Source: Butyrivibrio sp. (GTDB lineage: Bacteria; Bacillota; Clostridia; Lachnospirales; Lachnospiraceae). Taken from it: a stretch of 64,000 nt of DNA. The first letter of the stretch is position 1. Every line of letters begins with the position of its first letter. Position numbers and translations under genes: made by a program. Positions 34,302-42,712 of this stretch are shown in pieces. Location: contig SVFV01000005.1 of the NCBI GenBank assembly GCA_015056655.1, positions 106,287 through 170,286 on the forward strand, in the 5' to 3' direction. A model generated the notes under the pieces. The model saw only the letters and a list, made by a program, of their open reading frames with translations, searched no databases and was not told where the DNA came from.

Positions 34302-36023
34302 TTAAATATCAAAATCATCACCAGGCTCTATACTGATATCGAAATCATCCTTAGCCGGTGTCTTTTCCGTAATAGGTTCTTCTGAAATCTCTTCAGTCTT
34401 TTCTTCTGCTTCAACTGCCTTTACAGGTTCAGGCTCCTTAGAAGCAGTTTCTTCTTTGGGTGTTACATCTCTATTAAGAGAGATAACTCCTATATCTTCA
34501 TTCTCATTTCTCTTTAAGTTAAAGTGCGGAACGAGAGATTCTTCATCTTCATCTCCCATGGGAAGTACCATGCCCTCAGGCACAAACCTGGGCTTCTCTT
34601 CTACCTCAGTCTCTTCTACCTCAGTCTCTTCTACCTCAGCCTCAACAGTTTTCTCCTCAGGCGTTATAACCTCTGAGATTTCTTTGGAGGTTGCTTTAAT
34701 TTCAACCTTCTCTTCTGTCTCTTCTTTGGGCTCATCCTGAGCCTCGTCGTTGTTCTCTGTTTCAGCCTGGCTTTCCGCCTCAGGCTCAGCTATCACTGCC
34801 TTCTTCTTGTAAGCAATACATGACATAAGACATCCAACGCCAATTGCTAAAAGAATCATCAGATACACCTGATCATTCGTAGCAGTCTTGCCAAGAACAA
34901 CTGACAATACGGAAGCAAGCACGATATAGAAAAACCAAGGGACAACTCGCTCGCATCTGCCACTGAAAACATAGGCAAATGCAGCAGCTATAGCACAAAC
35001 AAAAAGTATCAGGATAAGCGTAAGACTCTGGATGGATTCTGTAGCTATAACAAATAATTCACTATTATTTATTCCGTAAAACTGATTTGCCCACTTCCAG
35101 AAGTTTGCAATGAAATCAGAATTTCCGTACCAGCCGATAATTGATATAGCAAATGTAGCAATTCCGGTTATCAGATAAATAATCACATTTGCTGCAACGT
35201 GTTTTTCCTCCAGATCAGACAGTACAAAAAATGCCGCAAATGCAATCGCAAGCAAAGCTATACCACCCAAATCCATAAACACTGTAAATCCCCAGAGCGC
35301 GCCAACAATAATATCAAAAAGAATGAAATATGCCATATTCCCGGCATCCGTATTCATCCCTTTTGCGAGCATGACTGTAAAAAATATGCTCATGAACAAC
35401 GCTGCAAAAAACAGGTTTGCACTGCTCACAACCGAAAGTGAATTTGCAAAAACAGGAATGGAGATAACAAGTATAGTGCTAACATAAGCTCCCAGTATAC
35501 CGATTGTCATTCGAAGTGAAAAATAAAGGCACAAAAGCAAAACAGCCCTGAGCACTATATTGTAGATAACTACAGCATTTGCTCCATTTCCAAGTAAAAG
35601 CATGCAGCCACGAAGTCCAAGCATATAAACATAGTCAAGGATACTTGTACTAACAGGAAGTACTGCACCACCTGTTACCTTAGCTCCTTCATAAAGGGCC
35701 ATATTTCCGCCTGTTAGTGACATGTAAGAGCTAAAGTAATAAAACAAAACACCACAGATTGTAATAAAGATAGGAGATAAAACCTCAATCAGTGTGTTTT
35801 TCCCTATGCCGCTACCTATGAAGCTTTTACCAATTCTATTTCCTGCAAAGGAAATAATTAGTCCAAGCACCACCGCACAGGCTGCAACTATGATAGCCTG
35901 CACAAGCTGTCCAAATTTGAGAAAAAGCCCCGAAACAAAGCCTGTAACTCCTGTAGCAAAGATTATTCCCACTAAATAAATTACGAAGACACAAACCCCA
36001 ATCCATGTCTTTTTAAGCTTCAT
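34302..36023 (-). CDS. Polytopic membrane protein with acidic C-terminal tail
   Basis: A 573-residue protein I do not recognise. Residues 1-400 hold about 11-12 membrane helices (for example VVIYNIVLRAVLLLCLYFSL). The pattern is loosely like GT-C glycosyltransferases or other sugar-lipid membrane enzymes, but no catalytic motif is visible. Residues about 410-573 are a cytoplasmic, extremely Glu-rich tail with an EVEET repeat. The tail ends in short hydrophilic motifs (DDFDISIEPGDDFDI). GAGG precedes the ATG. Neighbours are YebC and an M16C peptidase, which say little. Function unknown. Confidence 0.75.
   Translation of the reverse strand: MKLKKTWIGVCVFVIYLVGIIFATGVTGFVSGLFLKFGQLVQAIIVAACAVVLGLIISFAGNRIGKSFIGSGIGKNTLIEVLSPIFITICGVLFYYFSSYMSLTGGNMALYEGAKVTGGAVLPVSTSILDYVYMLGLRGCMLLLGNGANAVVIYNIVLRAVLLLCLYFSLRMTIGILGAYVSTILVISIPVFANSLSVVSSANLFFAALFMSIFFTVMLAKGMNTDAGNMAYFILFDIIVGALWGFTVFMDLGGIALLAIAFAAFFVLSDLEEKHVAANVIIYLITGIATFAISIIGWYGNSDFIANFWKWANQFYGINNSELFVIATESIQSLTLILILFVCAIAAAFAYVFSGRCERVVPWFFYIVLASVLSVVLGKTATNDQVYLMILLAIGVGCLMSCIAYKKKAVIAEPEAESQAETENNDEAQDEPKEETEEKVEIKATSKEISEVITPEEKTVEAEVEETEVEETEVEEKPRFVPEGMVLPMGDEDEESLVPHFNLKRNENEDIGVISLNRDVTPKEETASKEPEPVKAVEAEEKTEEISEEPITEKTPAKDDFDISIEPGDDFDI
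34596..34640. repeat. 15-bp tandem repeat, three copies, in a coding tail
   Basis: CTCTTCTACCTCAGT at 34596-34610 and 34611-34625, and CTCTTCTACCTCAGC at 34626-34640. It encodes an EVEET-type repeat in the acidic tail of the membrane protein; being in frame, copy number can change without breaking the gene. Confidence 0.9.
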
Positions 36024-36069
36024 CTCAAGGCCTCCCCTGTTGCTTTTTAATGTGCAATAAGTTCTTTAA

Positions 36070-36810
36070 TTATTCTACTGAGCTGTCATCCCAGTTGTGG
36101 TAAACTGCCTGTACATCATCATCCTCTTCAAGGATATCAAGGATTCTCTGGATGCACTTGATGTTGTTCTCATCAGTTACCTCAACGTAGTTCTGAGGAA
36201 TCATTGTGATCTCAGCTGATGCTGTAACGATCTTCTCCTTATCAAGAGCCTCAACAACGCCCTGGAAAGCTTCAGGAGTTGTAAGGATTTCGTAGCTGTC
36301 CTCTTCCTCATTGAAATCATCAGCACCTGCATCAAGAACGAGCATCATAAGGTCATCTGAACCCATAGCGCACTCTTCCTTGTCGATGAGGATCTGACCC
36401 TTCTTATCAAACATGTATGATACGCATCCGGGAGTTCCAACGTTACCGTTACCCTTTGAGAATGCAGCTCTTACGTTAGCAGCTGTACGGTTGATGTTGT
36501 CTGTAAGTGTATCAACGATAATAGCTGTACCGCCCGGGCCATATCCTTCGTATGTAAGAGTCTGGTAGTTAACGCTTCCGTCAGCGCCTGCTGCCTTCTT
36601 GATACCACGCTCGATAGTATCGTTAGGCATGTTGTTAGCCTTAGCCTTTGCAATAACCTGCGCAAGCTTGAAGTTATTTGCAGGATCTGGACCACCCTCT
36701 TTAACTGCTACTGCGATCTCACGTCCGATGACTGTAAAAATCTTACCCTTAGCAGCGTCGTTCTTCTCCTTTTTATGCTTAATGTTCGCAAATTTTGAAT
36801 GTCCTGACAT
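36070..36810 (-). CDS. YebC/PmpR family protein
   Basis: A 246-residue YebC-type protein. It opens with SGHSKFANIKHKKEKNDAAKGK and has ANNMPNDTIERGIKKAAG, YEGYGPGGTAIIVDTLTDN and a C-terminal VQAVYHNW, all near-invariant in the family. YebC proteins are DNA-binding regulators in some bacteria and help the ribosome through proline stretches in others. GGAGG precedes the ATG. It follows the CNNM/CBS gene at about 60 bases. Confidence 0.95.
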   Translation of the reverse strand: MSGHSKFANIKHKKEKNDAAKGKIFTVIGREIAVAVKEGGPDPANNFKLAQVIAKAKANNMPNDTIERGIKKAAGADGSVNYQTLTYEGYGPGGTAIIVDTLTDNINRTAANVRAAFSKGNGNVGTPGCVSYMFDKKGQILIDKEECAMGSDDLMMLVLDAGADDFNEEEDSYEILTTPEAFQGVVEALDKEKIVTASAEITMIPQNYVEVTDENNIKCIQRILDILEEDDDVQAVYHNWDDSSVE

Positions 36811-36873
36811 TTTTTCCTCCTAAAAAAGCTTGAAATTTCTTTATATCAACTCGCCCTTGGCGAATAGATGTCT

Positions 36874-38283
36874 TCACTCTGCGAGAGCTTCCTCTGAATC
36901 ATCTTCAGCATTTTCACCCTCTGCATTCTTTAATCTCTTGACCAAAACACTTTGGATCATGTGATTTTTAACGGATAAAATCTTAAATGAATACCCCTCT
37001 ATCTCAGCAGTAAAGTTCTCGTCATCATCCTTGGGGATTCTGTCGAGCTGTGAAATCAAAAGACCATTAACAGTCTCAAACTGTGCATCCTCAAAGGTGA
37101 TTCCAAATCTCTCCTCAAGATCCTCAAGGGGAGTTTTTCCTTCTATAATGAACTCGTCCTCATTGGATGTAGCCTCAATGTATGCCTCATCCTCATCATA
37201 CTCGTCCATGATCTTACCAACGATCTCCTCAAGGATATCCTCCATGGAAACCAGTCCTGCTGTCTGACCATACTCATCAATGACAATAACCATCTGTGTC
37301 TTTGACTTCTGCATCTCATGGAAAAGAGTGTCTATATTTCTGGTCTCAGGGACGTTCTTAGGTGATCTTAAAAGTCCTCTGGTCTTTCTAAGCGGAGTAT
37401 CATCATCCACATGCTCAGAAAGCTTTTTCATGGCATCTCTGATGTGAAGGATACCAATTATGTGATCAATGTTATCAAGGTAAACCGGGAATCTACTGTT
37501 GTTCATGTTCAGCATGAATTCAACAGACTCTTTAAGTGTGGTATTACCATCAATGCAAACCATAGCTTTGCGATTGGTCATGATGTCTCTGGCCTGCTTA
37601 TCCGAATATTCGAAAATATTACTGATCATGTCAGCCTCAGAATCCTGAAGCACACCCTGCTCCTGTCCTTCAGAAACCATTGACTTGATTTCTTCCTCTG
37701 TGACATCATTCTCGTCAGCGTCCCAGTGAAATCTGAACAGTCTGAGTATTCCCATGGCTGTATATCTGACAAGTCCGGTAAAGGGGCTTAGTATCTTTAT
37801 GATAAAGCTAATAGCTGTAACACAGACTACTGCCCATCTCTCAGGATATCTCGCTCCAAGCTTTCTGGGGATAAGCACTCCAAATGTAAGTACCAGATAC
37901 ATAATGATCAGTACTGCTGCCAGGTAAGAAACAACCTGGTTCAATACTACATTTGTCAATATCCCATCTAAAAGACCGCCAATCAAACTGCTAAATACTC
38001 TGATATATGTAACGCCCAGAATCATATTTACAAGCAGTGTAACAAGCTGAATAGTATTGATGTATCTGGAAGGATGCTCTAAAATCTGTAAAACCTTCTC
38101 AGCATTTCTGGCGCTTCTTTTGGAAAGAACTTTGCCATTACTATCATCCTTGTCCTTGCTGTTTAAATCCTCTGGCTTCAAATTCTCAATAGCTGCTCCA
38201 AATCCATAAAACAGCACATCTATGAGAATCATGATTATAAATATCAGTAGAAAATAAGTGGCAGTGGGTCCAGCGTCATCCAT
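36874..38283 (-). CDS. CNNM/CorC-type membrane protein with CBS domains (hemolysin family)
   Basis: About 469 residues. A DUF21/CNNM transmembrane domain covers residues about 10-195, with four hydrophobic segments. A CBS pair follows (DIMTNRKAMVCIDGNTTLKE, then LHIRDAMKKLSEH and TQMVIVIDEYGQTAGLVSMED). A C-terminal CorC/HlyC domain closes (TVNGLLISQLDRIP). Proteins of this kind export or regulate Mg2+/Co2+; the hemolysin name is historical. The ATG at 38283 has AAGGAG nine bases upstream and is preferred to an earlier Met. The tail is acidic. Confidence 0.92.
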   Translation of the reverse strand: MDDAGPTATYFLLIFIIMILIDVLFYGFGAAIENLKPEDLNSKDKDDSNGKVLSKRSARNAEKVLQILEHPSRYINTIQLVTLLVNMILGVTYIRVFSSLIGGLLDGILTNVVLNQVVSYLAAVLIIMYLVLTFGVLIPRKLGARYPERWAVVCVTAISFIIKILSPFTGLVRYTAMGILRLFRFHWDADENDVTEEEIKSMVSEGQEQGVLQDSEADMISNIFEYSDKQARDIMTNRKAMVCIDGNTTLKESVEFMLNMNNSRFPVYLDNIDHIIGILHIRDAMKKLSEHVDDDTPLRKTRGLLRSPKNVPETRNIDTLFHEMQKSKTQMVIVIDEYGQTAGLVSMEDILEEIVGKIMDEYDEDEAYIEATSNEDEFIIEGKTPLEDLEERFGITFEDAQFETVNGLLISQLDRIPKDDDENFTAEIEGYSFKILSVKNHMIQSVLVKRLKNAEGENAEDDSEEALAE

Positions 38284-38333
38284 TGATCGCATCTCCTTCA
38301 TCTCTTTTAAAATCGCAAAATACGTCAAATTAG

Positions 38334-38362
38334 AATATAGCATTTCAGTGCTATACAGTCAA
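38334..38362 (-). promoter_or_regulatory. Promoter of the CNNM/CBS gene with palindromic spacer
   Basis: On the minus strand TTGACT (38357-38362), a 17-base spacer and TATATT (38334-38339). ATAGCA and TGCTAT (38337-38354) form a perfect 6-bp inverted repeat within the promoter, a possible repressor site. Confidence 0.75.
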
Positions 38363-38386
38363 GAATCGTGCCACTTTGCGCTAATA

Positions 38387-38406
38387 GTTGTATGGTAAAA
38401 TACAAC
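38387..38406 (+). promoter_or_regulatory. Palindrome over the likely promoter of the HD-GYP gene
   Basis: GTTGTAT (38387-38393) and ATACAAC (38400-38406) form a perfect 7-bp inverted repeat. The spacer contains TGGTAAAAT, an extended -10 for the plus-strand gene at 38446. A second TGTTAAAAT follows at 38413-38421. A repressor bound here would cover the promoter. Confidence 0.5.
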
Positions 38407-38445
38407 GTGTTATGTTAAAATTGTAGTTGTGAAAAGAGGTGTGTT

Positions 38446-40284
38446 ATGAGGGATGATTTAACCATTTTTTCCGACAAATATATGGCAAACCGCCGCAAGA
38501 TCATTGAGCTGGATCAGTACTTATTGGAAGACCTATCTTTTCCTCAGTGGAAAGAGGTTCTTATAGAGCGTTCAAGAACATTGCGCAGTATTTTTGAAGA
38601 GAATGAATCCTTTATTACAAACATATGGGATTCTCTTAATGATGATGCAAATGAAGAAACCGCCAGGACACTCTACGATATTCTTTCTTCTTTCTACTAT
38701 GGCGGATATGATGATCTTTTTCTTATGCAGTCTCTTGCAAAACCTGCTCTTTCTTATTATGAAAAAACAAAGGACTACAATGCCCTTAGTCTTTTATATA
38801 AGATGCTGGCTTTTGAAAACTTTGAGTTCTATGGCCATACCAGTAAGGGAAGTGCTGCAAACAGGTCTGTGTACTTCTATGAAAAAGTCACTGCCCTAAA
38901 GGATCACTATTCAGAGCTGGACAAGGATGCCCGTGATAATGTCTTTACCGCATACAACAACCTTATTTCTCCTGTTGGTCAGACTACAGATGAGCTAAAA
39001 GCTCGTATGTTAAGTTACTATAACGATGCAATCGATTTTTGGAACACCGATGAAGTACAGACACTTGACGGTCAGGATGATAACTTTTTATCCAGAATAC
39101 TGCAGATAGAAAATGATGTACTTTTTGCAGGGGATTTCATCGAGGAAATGCCGGAAGATTTCCAGAAGCAGTTTCAGTCTCTGGTATCAAAAATAAAAGT
39201 CCGCTGGGAAAAAGATGGTGTCAAAGATGAAGAGGGTATACTTTTCAGAGCTGAGATAAAAGGTGATCTCATACACGGAGCAAACCCCGATGAACTGATA
39301 GAAAAGCTGATTGCCCATCTTGATTCTATAGAGTTGCCCGATTATGAAAATGATGAAGAAGGTGCCCTTTATCATCTATCGGATTTTCATAATACAAGCT
39401 GTGCGATATTTGACATATTCAGATACAGCAATATTCCTCCAAACAAACAAGGGGCATATCTTGAACGTTTCTATAAAAAAGCAACAGATGTGCAGACTCA
39501 CATTCCTTTTGGCTTCTGGACAGGAATGATGAATGAAGTATGCGCAGAATGGTTCGTGGAAGTAGCTCCTTTTATTACTGAATTTAAAAAGAAAAAAGAC
39601 CTGCTCTTAAAGCTGGTTATTAGCAGACAGCCCATAACCTACATCCACAGCCTCATGGTGAGCGAAATAGCTTCCAGAATAGCGAAGTCAGTTATAGAAA
39701 ATGCGCCATCCATATTTACAGGCTTTCCCGGTTTTTCAAAGGAGGAAGACGTCCAGAAATATCAGGCAATGCTATGCGACTACGTAACAAACTGCGCCCT
39801 ACTGCACGACTGTGGAAAATGTGAAATCGTAGAGGTCGTAAACAGACAGGACAGACCTCTTTTTGAAGAGGAGTACAGTATCATAAAGATGCATCCAAAT
39901 AAAGGCTATGTAATGCTAAGCCACGATCCAAACTTTGCCCCGTTCTACGACATAATTCGTGGTCACCACAAAAGCTATGATGGCAAGTCAGGCTACCCTG
40001 AGGACTTCGATAACACAAAGTCCGAATACAAGCCCTTCATTGACCTTATTACAATAGCCGACAGCATTGATGCAGCTACCGATATTCTTGGAAGAAATTA
40101 TTCCAAAGGAAAAGATTTTAGCAGCGTCTTTGTTGAACTAAAAAGTGGCGCAGGAACTAAGTACAATCCTGAAATAGTTGCAGTAATTGAAAATGATGAG
40201 GCTCTGTTTAACGATCTGCAGCAGCTCACAAGCGAAGGCAGATTTGAAGTTTACTACAGGGCATATAAGGAAATATTAGGATAA
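38446..40284 (+). CDS. HD-GYP-like domain protein with long N-terminal region
   Basis: A 612-residue soluble protein. The C-terminal region holds an HD-GYP-like phosphohydrolase site: LLHDCGKCEI near residue 453, IIKMHPNKGYVML, IIRGHHKSYDGKSGYP near residue 506, and LITIADSIDAATD. HD-GYP proteins hydrolyse cyclic di-GMP. The 400-residue N-terminal half is helical and matches no sensor domain I know; it may be a repeat-like scaffold. There is no signal peptide or membrane segment. GAGGTGT precedes the ATG. The gene stands alone on the plus strand between divergent promoters and a strong terminator. Confidence 0.83.
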   Translation: MRDDLTIFSDKYMANRRKIIELDQYLLEDLSFPQWKEVLIERSRTLRSIFEENESFITNIWDSLNDDANEETARTLYDILSSFYYGGYDDLFLMQSLAKPALSYYEKTKDYNALSLLYKMLAFENFEFYGHTSKGSAANRSVYFYEKVTALKDHYSELDKDARDNVFTAYNNLISPVGQTTDELKARMLSYYNDAIDFWNTDEVQTLDGQDDNFLSRILQIENDVLFAGDFIEEMPEDFQKQFQSLVSKIKVRWEKDGVKDEEGILFRAEIKGDLIHGANPDELIEKLIAHLDSIELPDYENDEEGALYHLSDFHNTSCAIFDIFRYSNIPPNKQGAYLERFYKKATDVQTHIPFGFWTGMMNEVCAEWFVEVAPFITEFKKKKDLLLKLVISRQPITYIHSLMVSEIASRIAKSVIENAPSIFTGFPGFSKEEDVQKYQAMLCDYVTNCALLHDCGKCEIVEVVNRQDRPLFEEEYSIIKMHPNKGYVMLSHDPNFAPFYDIIRGHHKSYDGKSGYPEDFDNTKSEYKPFIDLITIADSIDAATDILGRNYSKGKDFSSVFVELKSGAGTKYNPEIVAVIENDEALFNDLQQLTSEGRFEVYYRAYKEILG

Positions 40285-40328
40285 AGTTCCTGTCTTATAA
40301 AACATGCATTACTGCGTTGGAAGTGTGC

Positions 40329-40376
40329 AAAAACGGGGCATCTTTACGCTAAATACGCAAAGTACGCCCCGTTTTT
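40329..40376 (+). terminator. Long-stem intrinsic terminator of the HD-GYP gene
   Basis: AAAACGGGGC pairs with GCCCCGTTTT, with an inner arm of CTTTACG and CGCAAAG, then TTTTTT. The A-run on the other side lets it end minus-strand transcripts too. Confidence 0.88.
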
Positions 40377-40813
40377 TATGCCTTTGTAAATGTATTTTTC
40401 TTCAACAGCATAGTCTCCAAGTCCTTATTCATCTCGCGGACCTTTACTTTATAGATAGCATACTGAATAAGCCAGATTATTATATATACAATAGTAAAGA
40501 TCACACATACAACAAAAAGAACACTATGGTTAAACCATCCAAGCGTCTCATTTGCTGTAAGAAACGAGAAAAGAGCAACAGCGTAATGAGTTAATGTTGC
40601 CTGACCAATGCCCCAGTCCTCAAGATCATAAACTATAGTTGAGCCCATATTCACAGCACCAAAAAGTCCCGATCCCAATAGCTGCACCAGAAGCGTTATC
40701 CTGTTATTTAGATCCTCATAAGAAGCCAAAGCCGCAAACATGATCGCGCCAACAATAAGTCCTAATGAAAAGCCTATAGATGCTTTGAAGATAATTTTAG
40801 TTTTCGTATCCAT
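40376..40813 (-). CDS. DUF3021-type membrane protein
   Basis: A 145-residue protein with four membrane segments (GFSLGLIVGAIMFAALA near the N terminus; the last near VLFVVCVIFTIVYIIIWLI) and a short basic tail. Small four-helix proteins of this type, always next to a LytTR regulator, form the DUF3021 family. The start overlaps the LytTR gene by 17 bases, with AAAGGAG six bases before the ATG. By family knowledge it is likely a membrane partner that restrains the regulator. Confidence 0.85.
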   Translation of the reverse strand: MDTKTKIIFKASIGFSLGLIVGAIMFAALASYEDLNNRITLLVQLLGSGLFGAVNMGSTIVYDLEDWGIGQATLTHYAVALFSFLTANETLGWFNHSVLFVVCVIFTIVYIIIWLIQYAIYKVKVREMNKDLETMLLKKNTFTKA

Positions 40814-41282
40814 CTTTATCTCCTTTCTCCAAAGCTTCCTTCACATATTTAACGCGCCTTCTTGCAACAAAAGTTCTCTCCCCATTTTTTAACTCAACTC
40901 CTATAGTACCTGCAAAAGAAAAGTCAAAGCTCACAACCTTGCGGATATTGATTATTTCCGACTGAGAAATACGTACAAACTTGTCAGCGTCAAGGATTTC
41001 CTCTACTTCTCTTAAAGTCTTTTTCGTTTCATAAAGGTTATCTTCTGTCTGTACCATAACCTTACGTTTTTCAATATAAAGCCGGACTATCTGTTTTTGA
41101 GATAGCATAACAAGGTTATCTTTTTTATATACGGAAATCGCAGGCACTTTATTATTGGCATATTCCTGCACTGCTGTTATTATTCCGTCAACATCTCCAT
41201 TGCGTTCACTGCACTTTATCGTCACAGTAAGCTTCGGCCAGCCTTTTTCTATTATCAATTTTATATCAAGTAAGTCCGACAT
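40797..41282 (-). CDS. LytTR DNA-binding domain regulator
   Basis: A 161-residue protein with a C-terminal LytTR domain (VRLYIEKRKVMVQTEDN, then FVRISQSEIINIRKV and GERTFVARRRVKYVKEAL). The N-terminal 55 residues lack a receiver domain, so it is not a usual response regulator. It forms a tight pair with the DUF3021 gene; in such pairs the membrane protein controls the regulator, often autoregulating the operon. GAGGAC before the ATG is the ribosome site. Confidence 0.9.
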   Translation of the reverse strand: MSDLLDIKLIIEKGWPKLTVTIKCSERNGDVDGIITAVQEYANNKVPAISVYKKDNLVMLSQKQIVRLYIEKRKVMVQTEDNLYETKKTLREVEEILDADKFVRISQSEIINIRKVVSFDFSFAGTIGVELKNGERTFVARRRVKYVKEALEKGDKDGYEN

Positions 41283-41482
41283 CTGTCCTCACTTTCAGCG
41301 TTTGAATACTTATATACACAGAGCCTGACTACACTTTGTTATATCTACAATCTTAACTTTCATCTGTGAATGGATTCAATACGCTACGTCTATTCGGTCG
41401 TTTCCATTGTCTATTTGGTAATTTGTTTCTGTTCAATCTTATTATATTAAAGCCTCAATCTCATTACAAACAATCAAATCTC

Positions 41483-41511
41483 TTGTCAGCAATTTTTCAT
41501 TCCGTTAAAAT
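41483..41511 (+). promoter_or_regulatory. Candidate promoter of the J-domain gene
   Basis: TTGTCA (41483-41488), a 17-base spacer and TAAAAT (41506-41511). The ATG at 41519 lies only seven bases after the -10, which would give a leaderless or nearly leaderless mRNA; no Shine-Dalgarno is seen. Confidence 0.6.
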
Positions 41512-41518
41512 AAAAAGC

Positions 41519-42604
41519 ATGATTTCGACTATATTTGAATTTATTACACGTATCCTTGTATGGATAATAAAAAATATATTTGGGCTTATCTCATTCATTC
41601 TGCGCCAGTTTTTCAGGTTGCTCAGGCTTTTTTATGCCATTTTCCCGGTGACCGGCATTGTTTTTTCTCTATTCTATATTCTGATGGCCATTACTCTTTT
41701 TAGTGGAGACTATCTTTTGCAGATTCTCCCACTGGATATCGATAGCTCATCCTTTAGAAACACCATCATAGACATTGCCAAAAACTATCTGACGCTTATG
41801 AGCAGCTACAGTAAAACTCTCATGTATTTTGTTCTGCTATTCCTGCTATTTATTCTCGTATTACCAATGCTGTTTATTTTGATTGGTTTTGGAGTCATAA
41901 GCTTTTGTACAAAATTTCTTGCAGTCGGACTGATAGCGGATGCATTCCTTTATCTGTTCATTATGATACTCACTGGAAAAAGCCCTACAAAAGTTTTCCT
42001 CTCAAGATACAAGGTGTTATTTCCAAGTATCGGCAGAAAACTTGATGAAAATCACTATAACAGCTGGATAAGACATCGCAGATACGAGAAAGATGCAGAC
42101 GAATATTACGATAATCGTTCCCGTCACAGACATCCTGAAGAAGACTTCTACGAAGAGGACGCTGAGGATGAATATGATGATGGATACGATGATGAGTACG
42201 AAGAAGAATTCGAAGAGTACGATGATGAAGACTATGATGACGAGGATGAGTATATCGAAGACGATAATGAGGACGAGGAGTATATAGAGGATAAGTCATA
42301 TCGCCGTGATTCATACTCTCGCAGAAGACGTCGCAGGTATTCACATGATGATTTCTATGAAGATGATGAGCCAAAGGACAGTTATGAGGAAGAATCCAGA
42401 AGTTCTTCATACAAGCAAGCTGCCTCATTTACTGCTTCATCAGGCAGCTTCAACTTCTTCGCCGGATGCACCACCAGAGAGTCTGCCGACAAAAAGTACA
42501 AGTCGCTTGTAAAGCTTTACCATCCTGATAACATGGACGGAGATACTGCTGCCCTTCAGGAAATCAACGCACAGTACAGTGCTATAAAGAGAATTCTAGA
42601 CTAA
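41519..42604 (+). CDS. Membrane protein with acidic Asp/Glu/Tyr-rich linker and C-terminal J domain
   Basis: A 361-residue protein. Three to four membrane helices fill residues about 5-155. Then comes a basic patch (RHRRYEKDADEYY) and a 90-residue Asp/Glu/Tyr-rich stretch around 190-270, followed by an Arg/Ser patch (YSRRRRRRYSHDDF). The last 50 residues (NFFAGCTTRESADKKYKSLV, then KLYHPDNMDGD) form a J-domain-like helical pair with the diagnostic HPD, so it may recruit DnaK to the membrane. I start it at 41519 because the upstream frame is non-helical filler and a promoter lies there; a longer reading to 41366 is possible. It may be monocistronic. Confidence 0.75.
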   Translation: MISTIFEFITRILVWIIKNIFGLISFILRQFFRLLRLFYAIFPVTGIVFSLFYILMAITLFSGDYLLQILPLDIDSSSFRNTIIDIAKNYLTLMSSYSKTLMYFVLLFLLFILVLPMLFILIGFGVISFCTKFLAVGLIADAFLYLFIMILTGKSPTKVFLSRYKVLFPSIGRKLDENHYNSWIRHRRYEKDADEYYDNRSRHRHPEEDFYEEDAEDEYDDGYDDEYEEEFEEYDDEDYDDEDEYIEDDNEDEEYIEDKSYRRDSYSRRRRRRYSHDDFYEDDEPKDSYEEESRSSSYKQAASFTASSGSFNFFAGCTTRESADKKYKSLVKLYHPDNMDGDTAALQEINAQYSAIKRILD

Positions 42605-42617
42605 CCTTATACCATAG

Positions 42618-42650
42618 AGCCGCTCCCAGCTGGAGCGGCTTATTTTTTTA
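42618..42650 (+). terminator. Intrinsic terminator of the J-domain gene
   Basis: A 9-bp stem (AGCCGCTCC with its complement, five-base loop) is followed by TATTTTTTTA. Confidence 0.9.
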
Positions 42651-42671
42651 ATTTTAAGTTTTTTTGAATCT

Positions 42672-42704
42672 TACCGAATAGGCGTCAAAAATGACCGAAT
42701 AAGC
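42672..42704 (+). promoter_or_regulatory. Direct repeats upstream of the secreted-protein promoter
   Basis: ACCGAATA(G/A)GC occurs at 42673-42683 and 42694-42704, 21 bases apart, two turns of the helix. They end eight bases before a weak -35, the place for an activator site. Confidence 0.5.
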
Positions 42705-42712
42705 ATAATTCA

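Noticed and set aside
41283..41518. LytTR binding site between the LytTR gene and the J-domain gene
   Set aside because: Only one loosely matching half-site (AAAGTTAAG on the minus strand) was found, without a partner at the 12-13 base spacing usual for LytTR sites.
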